From the NCBI RefSeq assembly GCF_030814225.1, contig NZ_JAUSUR010000003.1, forward strand, positions 434,001-498,000: a stretch of 64,000 nucleotides of DNA. Reading direction: 5' to 3'. This stretch comes from Breznakia pachnodae (GTDB lineage: Bacteria > Bacillota_I > Bacilli_A > Erysipelotrichales > Erysipelotrichaceae). Position numbers and translations under genes: made by a program. The notes under the pieces are model-generated. The model was not told the origin of the DNA. It ran no database searches and worked only from the letters and a program-made list of their open reading frames with translations. Below are positions 1-8,964 of the stretch, piece after piece (positions within the stretch are counted from its first letter, which is position 1; every line of letters begins with the position of its first letter).

Positions 1-3000
1 AATGTTAAAAAAACGATTGAATCAATGTATTTACATACAGATGGAAGACAGGAGAATATCTATATTGATGATGATGGACTTTCTCCAAATTTTAAACCTT
101 ATGGAAAACAGATTCATTATGGTAATACCGTAAATACATTTAATATGATGGTTGATGAACTTGTAATAACTTACAATTATCCTGAAGGTGCACAGTTTGT
201 TGGTATGCCAGAAGACACTACATTTTCAAAAGCAGCAAATATGACATATGTTGATGATCCAGTATCTAGAACACTTACAGTTACCTATACAAACTTTGTG
301 GCAAGTGGACCAATTTATGATGTTGTTCAACCATTGTTTAAATTGGACGGAGATGTATATGGGACAGATGGAATAAAAAATCCAACTGCAACTTTTACTT
401 CAACGATGGCTACAAAAGTATATGGTAATGAAAACTACTATATTACAAATAGTTCGTTTGTAACTAATCTAATTGATAAAGATGTTCCATTAACGATTGT
501 AGGATATGATCAAAAAGTATATGATTATAAACTTAATGGTTATGAAGATGGCTATCAATTTTTAGGTAATTACTCGGTTACAAATCCATCTTATGTAAAT
601 AAAGAGGATATAGATTTGGAGTGGACATTTGACAGCAGTCTGGGAATTCGAATTGTAAGATTAGCATTACCTACTGGAACTAAGATTTCAGATGTGAAAA
701 TATATACGACAAAGAGTCCAAGTGGAATATCTTTAGCAGATATGAAGAGTATAAATTCAACTACTGGTGAAGGTGCAATTATAGACGCAGATAAATTAGG
801 GTTAGATAACGATGACTATATCACAAAGGTTGAAGGTGTAATTGATTCCTATACTGCACAAGCAAACAATAACGTGGCGTGGGCTATGAAAACATTTGGA
901 TATTGTGCGTATGGAAGTATTCAAAATGGTAGTGGAGGAAGCCATACTCTTACAATTGATGGTGTAACTGCTACATCAAATATTACCACGACACCAGATC
1001 GAATAATTAATGGAGGTCCAGTAACAACGAATACATTAAAAGGAGCATATTATCCTGGTGATTCAATTTCTGTACAAACAAAATTTACAACATATATAAA
1101 TACATATAATCGTTCAAAACAAGTTACTGATGATTTTCTTCAAGATCCAAATGTATATATAAGAGTACCAGAGGGGTTCTCGCTGGATGAAACTAGTCTG
1201 AAACTAACGTGGAATAATACAGATGTAACAGACGAGGCGACGTTAGTCAGTAAGTACGTAGATACTAATGATGGAGCTACTGTTTATAAATATTCATTCA
1301 CTGATGAATTTAGTGTGATGGTAGGAGTTCAAACAAAAGGTGATTCAGCAGGATATAATGATAATATTAATCTTACTGTAGATTTCAACTTAAAAGTATC
1401 AGTTAATAACCAGGGTACAGCTGCAATTCCTTTGAGGGATATTGTGATGGTAGAGGGAAAAGGAAATTTTGTTGGTTATGATGGTCACCAAAATTATATT
1501 CGAACTGATGATTTTGGATTAACATCAACTGGGAATAATTTAATGGCACCAGATACAACACGAACAATTACAGTGGTAAAATTACCAGAACTTCAAGTAT
1601 CTTCAGGTATTCGTGTGAAAGACTCTGGAAATAGCTTTTCTACTTATGATGGTAGCGATAGTTCAATTGCTGGATTATCTAGAAGTAAAAAAGCAGAAAT
1701 AGAAATTTCTTATTTCAATAATGCACCTAATACATTTGGAACTGCAAGTATTTATTTCCCGATTCCTAAAGAAGGGAAAGATTATGGTAAATACTTTAAT
1801 AATAAAGCATTAAGCGATCCGATTAATAATCCGGATTCGGCACCATTTACTTGGAGCGCAAATCTTACTGGAGAAATATCAATTCCAGGATTTACAACAT
1901 ATTATGCAACTGATGGATCAGAAAATACAACGGCAAATGATGGAACGGCTGATTGGGAAGCATTTGAACCAGCAAGTGGATGGAAAACATATGCACAAGT
2001 ATCAAGTAATTTAGATAAAGTTGTATTTGTTAAGTTTGTAGCAAATAACCCAATCACATCAGGAGCTACAGGTTCGTTTACTTTTGAACTTGAAGTAGCC
2101 GCAGACTCACCAGTAGATGAAATTAATTACTGGAGAACATACTCAAGTGCAATTGCCCAAGGCTCTACAACACCATCATGGGTAGTGGGTTCAGTGTTGG
2201 CAGCCAGCCCATCAATTGGTGAAATTAGTGGATTGGTATTCTATGATAACAACGCAAATGGAAAATATGATATAGGGATTGATGCAATCTATACAGGTAG
2301 TGATTTAACAATAAATCTTACTGAAAAAGATGGAAAGATATCAACTACACCATTAACGATTAATAGTGATGGTACCTACTCAATTGAGCAATTGAAAGAG
2401 GGAGACTATACCATTAGTGCAATTAATAGTGATAGTGGAAATTACCATTTCTCTAAAACAACAGCAAGTACATCAAGTGTAATAGGAAGTAATGTAACTG
2501 CAAATGCTACGCATACCGAAGGTAAGTATACAGGTATGATAGTAAAAGCAGGAGATACTGAAACATATACAAATGTAGGAATTGGATTAGTTTCTAAAAT
2601 TGATACTAATTACGAATTTGAAGAGCGAGTAATGAATGACTTAACACTTAGTGGAAAAGCGAAAATAGTAATATCAGGAACGCAAATTGAGCATAATGGT
2701 ACACTAATAAATAATGCATTCCCACAAGAAACATTTTCAATAACACCAAATGTAGTATTGCCAGAAGGTATGTCATTTGTTGGATGGCAATTATATAGCG
2801 TAGATGGAAGTAACGTTAAAACTAAAATTGGTGATGTAATTTCAAATTCAGACCTTAAAGATACCGCAATTCCTTCTGTAGCAAATGGGTCTAGTTTGCT
2901 GGCAAAAGCAGTGGTAAGTTATGGACCAATCATTGATGCATCTAATCTTACAAAATATGTAGGAGATAGTGTCAATTTATTAGATGGTGTAACTGCTACA

Positions 3001-6000
3001 AATGAAAGTGGTAGTTCGATTACCCTAATTACAGGAGTGCTTGGAAATACTGAGGTAAACCATAGTATCCCAATAGCAGGAAATGAATATACAACAGCTG
3101 GAACTTATGAAGTAACTTATAAAGTTAAAGATATAACAACAGGTTCTTCTAGTACAAAGGTTCGAATTGTAAAAGTACATGAAGCACCAACAGTAACTGC
3201 AACACACCAAGAATACTTCATAAGTGATACAACGATTATGAGTTCAGTGTTGGCAGATCCAAGCGCAACTTGGAAAGAAGCACAAGCAACTGTAGGCTCA
3301 ACACCATTAGTGCATACAATTAATGGGCCAGCTACTACAAAAGGTGGAGCGAATAAAATCAAAATAGAAATTAGTGGACCTAGTACTGACTTTAGTGTAA
3401 CAGGCGAATATGAGGTAACATATACAGCGACGGATACAAATGGAAAAACGGGAAGTAAAACAGTTGATGTATTAATCTTATCTGATAATGCAAAACAATA
3501 TGATAAGCTAACAATTGATGCACAAGGGTTTACGGTTAAGAATGCAGATGCAAAAGACTTAACTGAAACGATTGTGAAAAGCAGTACTCATGCAGGAGTA
3601 GTGGCATATCAAAAGACAGTAGATGAAAGTGATAATGTTACTGGATATACAAATATCACAAGTGATGTAACAATTAAAGCATCACAGTTAAGAGAAATTC
3701 AGGATGCTCCTATTAGTGGTGGTATCTATGATCTTACATTTACTATTGAAAAAGATGATAAAACGGTATCAATAACGGTAAAAGTGGTAGTGGAAGGTAC
3801 AACAACACCAGAACCAGAGCCAACACCAGATGGAGATGAATTAGCGATTAGCGCAACATCATTTGTTCTTGAAAATAGTGAAGCAGCATTACAAAATGAT
3901 GTTTCAGTAATTACAAAAGGTAATGCAACAGCAGTTCTTGTGAAGGCAGGAAATGAAATTAGCAATATTACAGTGGATTCAACACAACTAGCAGCTATAA
4001 AAAGTGTAAATGAAGGTGGAGGAATCTTTGACTTAACTTATACAGCAGAAGATCAAGGTATAACTATTTCTACAACCGTAAAAGTTATTGTTAAAGGAAT
4101 TGTTACACCAGAACCAAAACCAACACCAGATGGCGATAAACTGGCAATAACAGCAAATGGATTTATCATTGAAAATGCAGATGCTTCATCTTTGAGCACA
4201 ACAGATGCAAAGACAAATTCAAATGTTGTAGCATACTTAATAAATGCAAAAACTAATATAACTGATATTACAGTAGATACTGCGCAGTTAGATGCAATCA
4301 AAGCTGCACCTGAACAAGGTGGATTCTATGAACTAACATTTACTGCAAAAGATCAAGGAGTAACAAACTCAACAACAGTAATGGTTATTGTGAGAGGGAC
4401 TAGTACTCCTGATCCAATCCCAACACCAGATGGCGATAAGTTGGCAATTACAGCAGAGGGATTCAGAATTAAGAATGTAGATGCTGCAAAACTTACAAGT
4501 GTAGCAGCGATTACAAAAGGAAACGCATTATCTACATTAGTAAAATCTGGTAAACCAATTACTGATATTACAGTGGATGGAACACAGTTAGCAGTGATTC
4601 AAGCAGCACCAGAAGGTGGAGGAATCTATGATTTAACGTATACTGCGAGGGATCAAGGGAAAACAATTACAACAACAATAAAAGTAGTGGTAGAAGGAAT
4701 CAACACACCGGAACCAATCCCAACACCAGATGGTGATGAATTGGCAATAACGGCAGAAGGATTTACAATTGAAAATGCAGATGCATCATCATTAAGTGAT
4801 ACAACAGCGAAGACAAATTCAAATGTAAAATCAGTTTTAGTAAAAGCAGGGACTAATATAACTGATATTACCGTAAAAACTAGTGATATGGATGCAATCA
4901 AAGCAGCACCTGCATCAGGTGGAATTTACGATTTAACCTTCACTGCGAAAGAGCAGGGGAAAGAAATTTCGACAACCGTGAAAGTGGTTGTGAAAGGGAC
5001 AACAACTCCAGAACCAAAACCAACACCAGATGGCGATGAGTTAGCTATTAGTGCACAAGGATTTACGATTACAAATGTAGAAGCAAAAATTCTAACGGAT
5101 TCTTCTGCAATAAATAATGGAATTGCTAGTGCGTGGTTAGTGAAGTCTGGAAAACCAATTACAAACCTTAAAGTGGATGCAACTCAATTAACAGCAATTC
5201 ATAACGTAGGAGTAGCTGGTGGAATCTATGATTTAACTTATACAGCTGAGGATCAAGGAGTCACAATTACAACAACAATAAAAGTAGTGGTAAGAGGAGT
5301 GACAACCCCAGAACCAGTCCCAACGCCAGATGGTGATGAACTGGCAATCACAGCAAAAGGATTTACAATTGAAAACGCTGCAGCATCTGGATTGGATGCA
5401 ACAGTATCAATTACGAATGGAACAGCAAGCGCATGGTTAGTGAATGCAGGTACAAACGTTAGTGACCTTAGTGTAGACACAGCACAACTAGCAGCAATTA
5501 ATGCAGCAGGTAAAGAAGGTGGAATTTACGATCTTACGTATACTGCAAAGAATCAAGGGGTTTCAATTACAACAACCGTGAAAGTAGTAGTAAAAGGAAC
5601 AACTACACCGGATCCTAAACCAACACCAGATGGTGATAAATTAGCAATTAGTGCAAAAGGATTTATTCTAGAAAATAGTGAAGCATCAGGACTAGATAAT
5701 GCTTCATCAAAAACAAAAGGTCAGGTTGAAGCGTGGTTAGTAACTGCAAAAACAGCAATTACGGATATAACAGCAAAAGCATCAGATCTTACAAAAATTC
5801 AAAATGCACCAAAATCAGGTGGAATTTATGATTTAGCATATACTGCAAAAGATCAAGGGATTGATATCACTTCGACAGTTAAGGTAGTGGTGAAAGGAAC
5901 AACAACTCCAGAACCAGTCCCAACCCCAGATGGTGATAAGTTGGCAATTACAGCGCAAGGATATATTCTTGAAAATAGTGATGCGGTGTCATTAACAGAT

Positions 6001-8265
6001 GGAACAGCAATTACAAATGGAAGTGCAAAAGCATATCTAGTAAAGACTGGAACAGCAATTACGAATATTACAGTTGATGCAACACAGTTAGCTACAATCA
6101 ATAGTGTTGGTTCTGCAGGAGGAATCTATGATTTAACTTATACGGCTGAAGACCAGGGAGTAGTGATTTCTACGACTGTAAAAGTAGTGGTAAAAGGGAT
6201 TAATACACCAGAACCAACTCCAACCCCAGGTGATGATATTCTTGCAATTACGGCGAATGGATTTGTCATTGAAAATGTAGATGCAAGTTCATTAACTGAT
6301 ACAAAAGCAATTACTACTGCAAGTGCAGAAGCATGGTTAGTAAAAGCAAATTCACAGGTAACGAATATAAGTGTTGACCAAAAAGAATTAAAAGCGATTC
6401 AAAATGCTCCAAAAGCAGGAGGAGTCTATCTGTTAACTTATACAGCAGAGGACCAAGGTGTAAGTGTTTCTACGACAGTCAACGTATTAGTGTTGCCTGC
6501 AAAAGGTGATCCTATAGGACGTGTAGCAATCGATGCATCTGGATATGTCCTTTCATATGAAGAAGCACTAGCACTAACCCAAGAACAATCAATTAAAGAT
6601 GGTAAAGCAATTGGTTATGAAGTAATTGTGGATATAACTGGAAAGATTATAGATATACAAACAATTAGTGTAACTGTTGATAAAGTACAGTTGGCTGAAA
6701 TCAATGCAACAAGTATTGATGGTGGAGAGTTTAAGCTTAAATACTCAACTACAAATGGTATTGATACAGCAGAAATTGAAGTAACCGTTTTAGTTAATCC
6801 TAAAGATAGTGAAATTGATAAAGATACAAATGTTGTATTAAGAGCACAAGGGTTTGTTCTTGAAAACAGTGAAGCGTCTTTATTAAATACTGAAAAAGCA
6901 ATATCTTCAGCAAATGGAAATGCACTTGCATATAGAGTGGATTACACAGATGGCGAAGTAACAGGACGTACTGATTTAAGCGATAAAGTTACAATAAATA
7001 CTGATGACCTTAAAGCGATTCAATCTGCACCAGTAACTGGTGGAATTTATGAATTGAAATTTACAGTGAAAGATGGTGGAATCACCGTTAATAAAACCGT
7101 CAAAGTGTTAGTAAAACCTTTGGGTAGTGTAAGTGATAGCAGTGAAAGTGTAACAATCTATGCAAATGGATTTACATTAGAGTATGATGTCGCAGCAACT
7201 TTAACTGATGCAGATTCTAAGACAAAAGGAACTGCACTTGCATATAAAGTAGAATATGATGACGATGGAGTTATTACAGATATCAAGCTAGCTACAAAAG
7301 AAATTACAGTAGATCAAACAGAACTAAAAGCAATTAACTCTGCGCCAACACAAGGTGGAATTTACGACTTAACTTATACAATTGAAGATGGTACTAATAA
7401 AGCTTCAATTACCGTGAAAGTATTTGTGAAACCAAAACATATGATTGAAGAAGATGTTCTTGTATTAGGAGCAAATGGATTCACGATAAAGAATAAAGAT
7501 GCTGTATCATTAGATGCTGCAACTGCAATTCTTCAAGAGAATGGAAATGCTTCAGCGTTCAAATATGTATATGATGCAAGTGGTAACCTAATTGGTTATA
7601 GCGACATTACATCTAAGATTACAGTGGATGCTAAAGAATTGGAAGTTATCAACAAAGCACCAAAAGAAGGTGGAATCTATAATCTTACATTCTATGTCAC
7701 AGATACTGTGAAAAAGGATGGGAAGGATGTAGAAGTAACTTTAGAGAAAACAGTGAAGGTAGTAGTAGAGGGTACTACAACACCTCCAGTGGTTGCTACT
7801 CCAGATGGTGATGAGCTGGCAATTCATGCTGATGATTTCACAATCAAATACACACAGGCAAATACATTGGATGATACACAAGCAACGGTACTATCAAATG
7901 TGGAAGCGTGGTTAGTGAAAGCAGGGACTCCTACAGAAGTTAGTGTAAATGTGGAAGAACTTGAAGTAATTCAAAAAACACCAAAAACTGGTGGAGTATA
8001 TGATCTTACATTCTATACCCAAGTAGAAGTGGATGGAAAAGTTGTGAAGAACCAAGTTACAATTAAAGTAACAGTAATACCAGAGGAAGAAACAACTGGT
8101 AAACCATCAACTGCACCAACTACAAATGGTACAAATACTCAAACTACTGGTAATGGAGTAGATACAGGTGATATGACAAATATGAATTTATATCTTGGAT
8201 TCGCATTTGTATCACTGAGTTATTTGGTGTTTAGACGTAAAAATAAAGGGGCAAAAGAGTCGTAA
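1..8265 (+). CDS. Giant repetitive cell-surface protein, 5' end outside window
   Basis: The frame is open from base 1, so the N-terminus and any signal peptide lie upstream; about 2754 residues are visible. The first third has no domain I can name. Around bases 2215-2480 is an SdrD-B/prealbumin-like segment (GLVFYDNNANGKYD), followed by two Ig-like segments at about 2930-3480. From about 3505 to 8090 there are some 15 copies of a roughly 100-residue module (ITAxGFxIENADA ... GGIYDLTYTA ... TTVKVVVKG) joined by Pro/Thr linkers ending PTPDGD. The C-terminus has a GVDTGD motif, a hydrophobic segment and an RRKNK tail, which resembles a sortase signal although LPXTG is absent. The likely role is an adhesin or stalk anchored to the wall; the ligand is unknown. 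Confidence 0.85.
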   Translation, partial: NVKKTIESMYLHTDGRQENIYIDDDGLSPNFKPYGKQIHYGNTVNTFNMMVDELVITYNYPEGAQFVGMPEDTTFSKAANMTYVDDPVSRTLTVTYTNFVASGPIYDVVQPLFKLDGDVYGTDGIKNPTATFTSTMATKVYGNENYYITNSSFVTNLIDKDVPLTIVGYDQKVYDYKLNGYEDGYQFLGNYSVTNPSYVNKEDIDLEWTFDSSLGIRIVRLALPTGTKISDVKIYTTKSPSGISLADMKSINSTTGEGAIIDADKLGLDNDDYITKVEGVIDSYTAQANNNVAWAMKTFGYCAYGSIQNGSGGSHTLTIDGVTATSNITTTPDRIINGGPVTTNTLKGAYYPGDSISVQTKFTTYINTYNRSKQVTDDFLQDPNVYIRVPEGFSLDETSLKLTWNNTDVTDEATLVSKYVDTNDGATVYKYSFTDEFSVMVGVQTKGDSAGYNDNINLTVDFNLKVSVNNQGTAAIPLRDIVMVEGKGNFVGYDGHQNYIRTDDFGLTSTGNNLMAPDTTRTITVVKLPELQVSSGIRVKDSGNSFSTYDGSDSSIAGLSRSKKAEIEISYFNNAPNTFGTASIYFPIPKEGKDYGKYFNNKALSDPINNPDSAPFTWSANLTGEISIPGFTTYYATDGSENTTANDGTADWEAFEPASGWKTYAQVSSNLDKVVFVKFVANNPITSGATGSFTFELEVAADSPVDEINYWRTYSSAIAQGSTTPSWVVGSVLAASPSIGEISGLVFYDNNANGKYDIGIDAIYTGSDLTINLTEKDGKISTTPLTINSDGTYSIEQLKEGDYTISAINSDSGNYHFSKTTASTSSVIGSNVTANATHTEGKYTGMIVKAGDTETYTNVGIGLVSKIDTNYEFEERVMNDLTLSGKAKIVISGTQIEHNGTLINNAFPQETFSITPNVVLPEGMSFVGWQLYSVDGSNVKTKIGDVISNSDLKDTAIPSVANGSSLLAKAVVSYGPIIDASNLTKYVGDSVNLLDGVTATNESGSSITLITGVLGNTEVNHSIPIAGNEYTTAGTYEVTYKVKDITTGSSSTKVRIVKVHEAPTVTATHQEYFISDTTIMSSVLADPSATWKEAQATVGSTPLVHTINGPATTKGGANKIKIEISGPSTDFSVTGEYEVTYTATDTNGKTGSKTVDVLILSDNAKQYDKLTIDAQGFTVKNADAKDLTETIVKSSTHAGVVAYQKTVDESDNVTGYTNITSDVTIKASQLREIQDAPISGGIYDLTFTIEKDDKTVSITVKVVVEGTTTPEPEPTPDGDELAISATSFVLENSEAALQNDVSVITKGNATAVLVKAGNEISNITVDSTQLAAIKSVNEGGGIFDLTYTAEDQGITISTTVKVIVKGIVTPEPKPTPDGDKLAITANGFIIENADASSLSTTDAKTNSNVVAYLINAKTNITDITVDTAQLDAIKAAPEQGGFYELTFTAKDQGVTNSTTVMVIVRGTSTPDPIPTPDGDKLAITAEGFRIKNVDAAKLTSVAAITKGNALSTLVKSGKPITDITVDGTQLAVIQAAPEGGGIYDLTYTARDQGKTITTTIKVVVEGINTPEPIPTPDGDELAITAEGFTIENADASSLSDTTAKTNSNVKSVLVKAGTNITDITVKTSDMDAIKAAPASGGIYDLTFTAKEQGKEISTTVKVVVKGTTTPEPKPTPDGDELAISAQGFTITNVEAKILTDSSAINNGIASAWLVKSGKPITNLKVDATQLTAIHNVGVAGGIYDLTYTAEDQGVTITTTIKVVVRGVTTPEPVPTPDGDELAITAKGFTIENAAASGLDATVSITNGTASAWLVNAGTNVSDLSVDTAQLAAINAAGKEGGIYDLTYTAKNQGVSITTTVKVVVKGTTTPDPKPTPDGDKLAISAKGFILENSEASGLDNASSKTKGQVEAWLVTAKTAITDITAKASDLTKIQNAPKSGGIYDLAYTAKDQGIDITSTVKVVVKGTTTPEPVPTPDGDKLAITAQGYILENSDAVSLTDGTAITNGSAKAYLVKTGTAITNITVDATQLATINSVGSAGGIYDLTYTAEDQGVVISTTVKVVVKGINTPEPTPTPGDDILAITANGFVIENVDASSLTDTKAITTASAEAWLVKANSQVTNISVDQKELKAIQNAPKAGGVYLLTYTAEDQGVSVSTTVNVLVLPAKGDPIGRVAIDASGYVLSYEEALALTQEQSIKDGKAIGYEVIVDITGKIIDIQTISVTVDKVQLAEINATSIDGGEFKLKYSTTNGIDTAEIEVTVLVNPKDSEIDKDTNVVLRAQGFVLENSEASLLNTEKAISSANGNALAYRVDYTDGEVTGRTDLSDKVTINTDDLKAIQSAPVTGGIYELKFTVKDGGITVNKTVKVLVKPLGSVSDSSESVTIYANGFTLEYDVAATLTDADSKTKGTALAYKVEYDDDGVITDIKLATKEITVDQTELKAINSAPTQGGIYDLTYTIEDGTNKASITVKVFVKPKHMIEEDVLVLGANGFTIKNKDAVSLDAATAILQENGNASAFKYVYDASGNLIGYSDITSKITVDAKELEVINKAPKEGGIYNLTFYVTDTVKKDGKDVEVTLEKTVKVVVEGTTTPPVVATPDGDELAIHADDFTIKYTQANTLDDTQATVLSNVEAWLVKAGTPTEVSVNVEELEVIQKTPKTGGVYDLTFYTQVEVDGKVVKNQVTIKVTVIPEEETTGKPSTAPTTNGTNTQTTGNGVDTGDMTNMNLYLGFAFVSLSYLVFRRKNKGAKES
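3841..6540 (+). repeat. Nine tandem 300-bp coding repeats in the surface protein gene
   Basis: The module start (LAIT/LAIS codons) recurs at 3841, 4141, 4441, 4741, 5041, 5341, 5641, 5941 and 6241, exactly 300 bases apart with no indels. Each unit encodes about 88 residues of an Ig-like fold plus a PEPxPTPDGD-type linker. More divergent copies of different length lie before (about 3505) and after (about 6526, 6830, 7150, 7455 and 7816). The constant unit length next to variable flanking copies suggests expansion by recombination between repeats. Confidence 0.95.
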
Positions 8266-8602
8266 AAGGGAAAAGGTTAGTCGAAAAAACGAACCTTTTG
8301 GCTACTCAATGTGTCTTACATATGGAAGATACCCGCCCTTCAAAAAATCTTTCTATGAGGGATATTGGACTAAAAACAGGTTGTACAGCCTGTTTTTTGT
8401 CTTTTTAGTCAAAAGAGCTTAGCAACGTGTTAGGTGTGATTTGAAAGGTTTATGATGAAATTCTTGAAGAAATTTAAAAAGTTTCTTAGAGTGGCTTATT
8501 TGAAGTGATAGAGTCTGTTATCACCTTACAAAAGATACAAGTTTATGGTAGTATCATGAGCGATGCGATTTTTATGATTAATATTGTATTTTGGTTGACT
8601 TG
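8266..8602. other. Intergenic region between surface protein gene and secG
   Basis: About 340 bases without a convincing gene. An AAAAGGTT/AACCTTTT hairpin (8271-8299) lies directly after the stop codon, and an intrinsic terminator lies at 8375-8398. The remainder, about 8400-8600, is AT-rich and I see nothing further in it. Confidence 0.6.
8375..8398 (+). terminator. Terminator of the surface protein gene
   Basis: The stem AACAGG/CCTGTT is followed by six T residues. An outer pairing of GACTAAAAA with TTTTTAGTC would lengthen it. Confidence 0.75.
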
Positions 8603-8611
8603 TGGTATAAT
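8603..8611 (+). promoter_or_regulatory. Extended -10 promoter of secG
   Basis: TGGTATAAT is an extended -10 element (TGN-TATAAT), 29 bases before the secG start. No good -35 is visible, as is usual with an extended -10. The ribosome site AAAGGAGG is at 8624-8631. Confidence 0.65.
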
Positions 8612-8639
8612 AATATGGCAATGAAAGGAGGATGTTGAT

Positions 8640-8864
8640 ATGTTAGATGTTTTATTAATGACTGTTGCAGTTGCTATTATCATCCTTTCGTTATTACAAG
8701 GTGGTAAATCGGATGGAATCAGTGGTGCTTTTACTGGTGGTGAAGGTTTGAATTTATTTGCCAACGTAAAAGAGAGAGGACCAGAGAAAATAATAGCAAG
8801 AATTACTTTAGCGTTAGGTATTGTTTTCTTTATATTAGTAATATTGATAAGAAGAGGCCTATAA
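8640..8864 (+). CDS. secG: SecG, preprotein translocase subunit
   Basis: This 74-residue protein has the two-helix SecG layout: an N-terminal membrane helix (VLLMTVAVAIIILSLLQ), the conserved GGKSDGISGAFTGGE loop and a second helix near the C-terminus (ITLALGIVFFILVILI). SecG joins SecYE in the membrane and helps SecA-driven export. AAAGGAGG stands 8 bases before the ATG. It precedes rnr and smpB, the usual Bacillota neighbourhood. A terminator overlaps its stop codon, so most transcripts probably end here. Confidence 0.93.
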   Translation: MLDVLLMTVAVAIIILSLLQGGKSDGISGAFTGGEGLNLFANVKERGPEKIIARITLALGIVFFILVILIRRGL

Positions 8865-8877
8865 GGTCTTTTTTTTA
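8850..8877 (+). terminator. Terminator after secG
   Basis: The stem AGGCC-TATAA-GGTCT includes the secG stop codon and is followed by a run of eight T residues. Confidence 0.75.
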
Positions 8878-8964
8878 TCAAATTAAAAAGTAAGAAATAT
8901 TTAGGATAAAGTAAACGAATTGATAATAAATAAGTATGAGAAAAAAAGAAAGGGGGAAAAGTAT

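Noticed and set aside
3025-6101. Regularly spaced minus-strand open frames within the surface protein gene
   Set aside because: They recur at multiples of the repeat length because the sense repeats are stop-poor on the opposite strand. They have no ribosome sites and no consistent start.
3841-6540. CRISPR-like regular repeat spacing
   Set aside because: The repeats are 300-bp coding units with conserved protein sequence throughout, not short repeats separated by unique spacers, and no cas gene is present.
8920-8964. Longer N-terminus for RNase R
   Set aside because: The extra 15 residues are Lys/Glu-rich and read through the ribosome site AAAGGGGG that serves the ATG at 8965.
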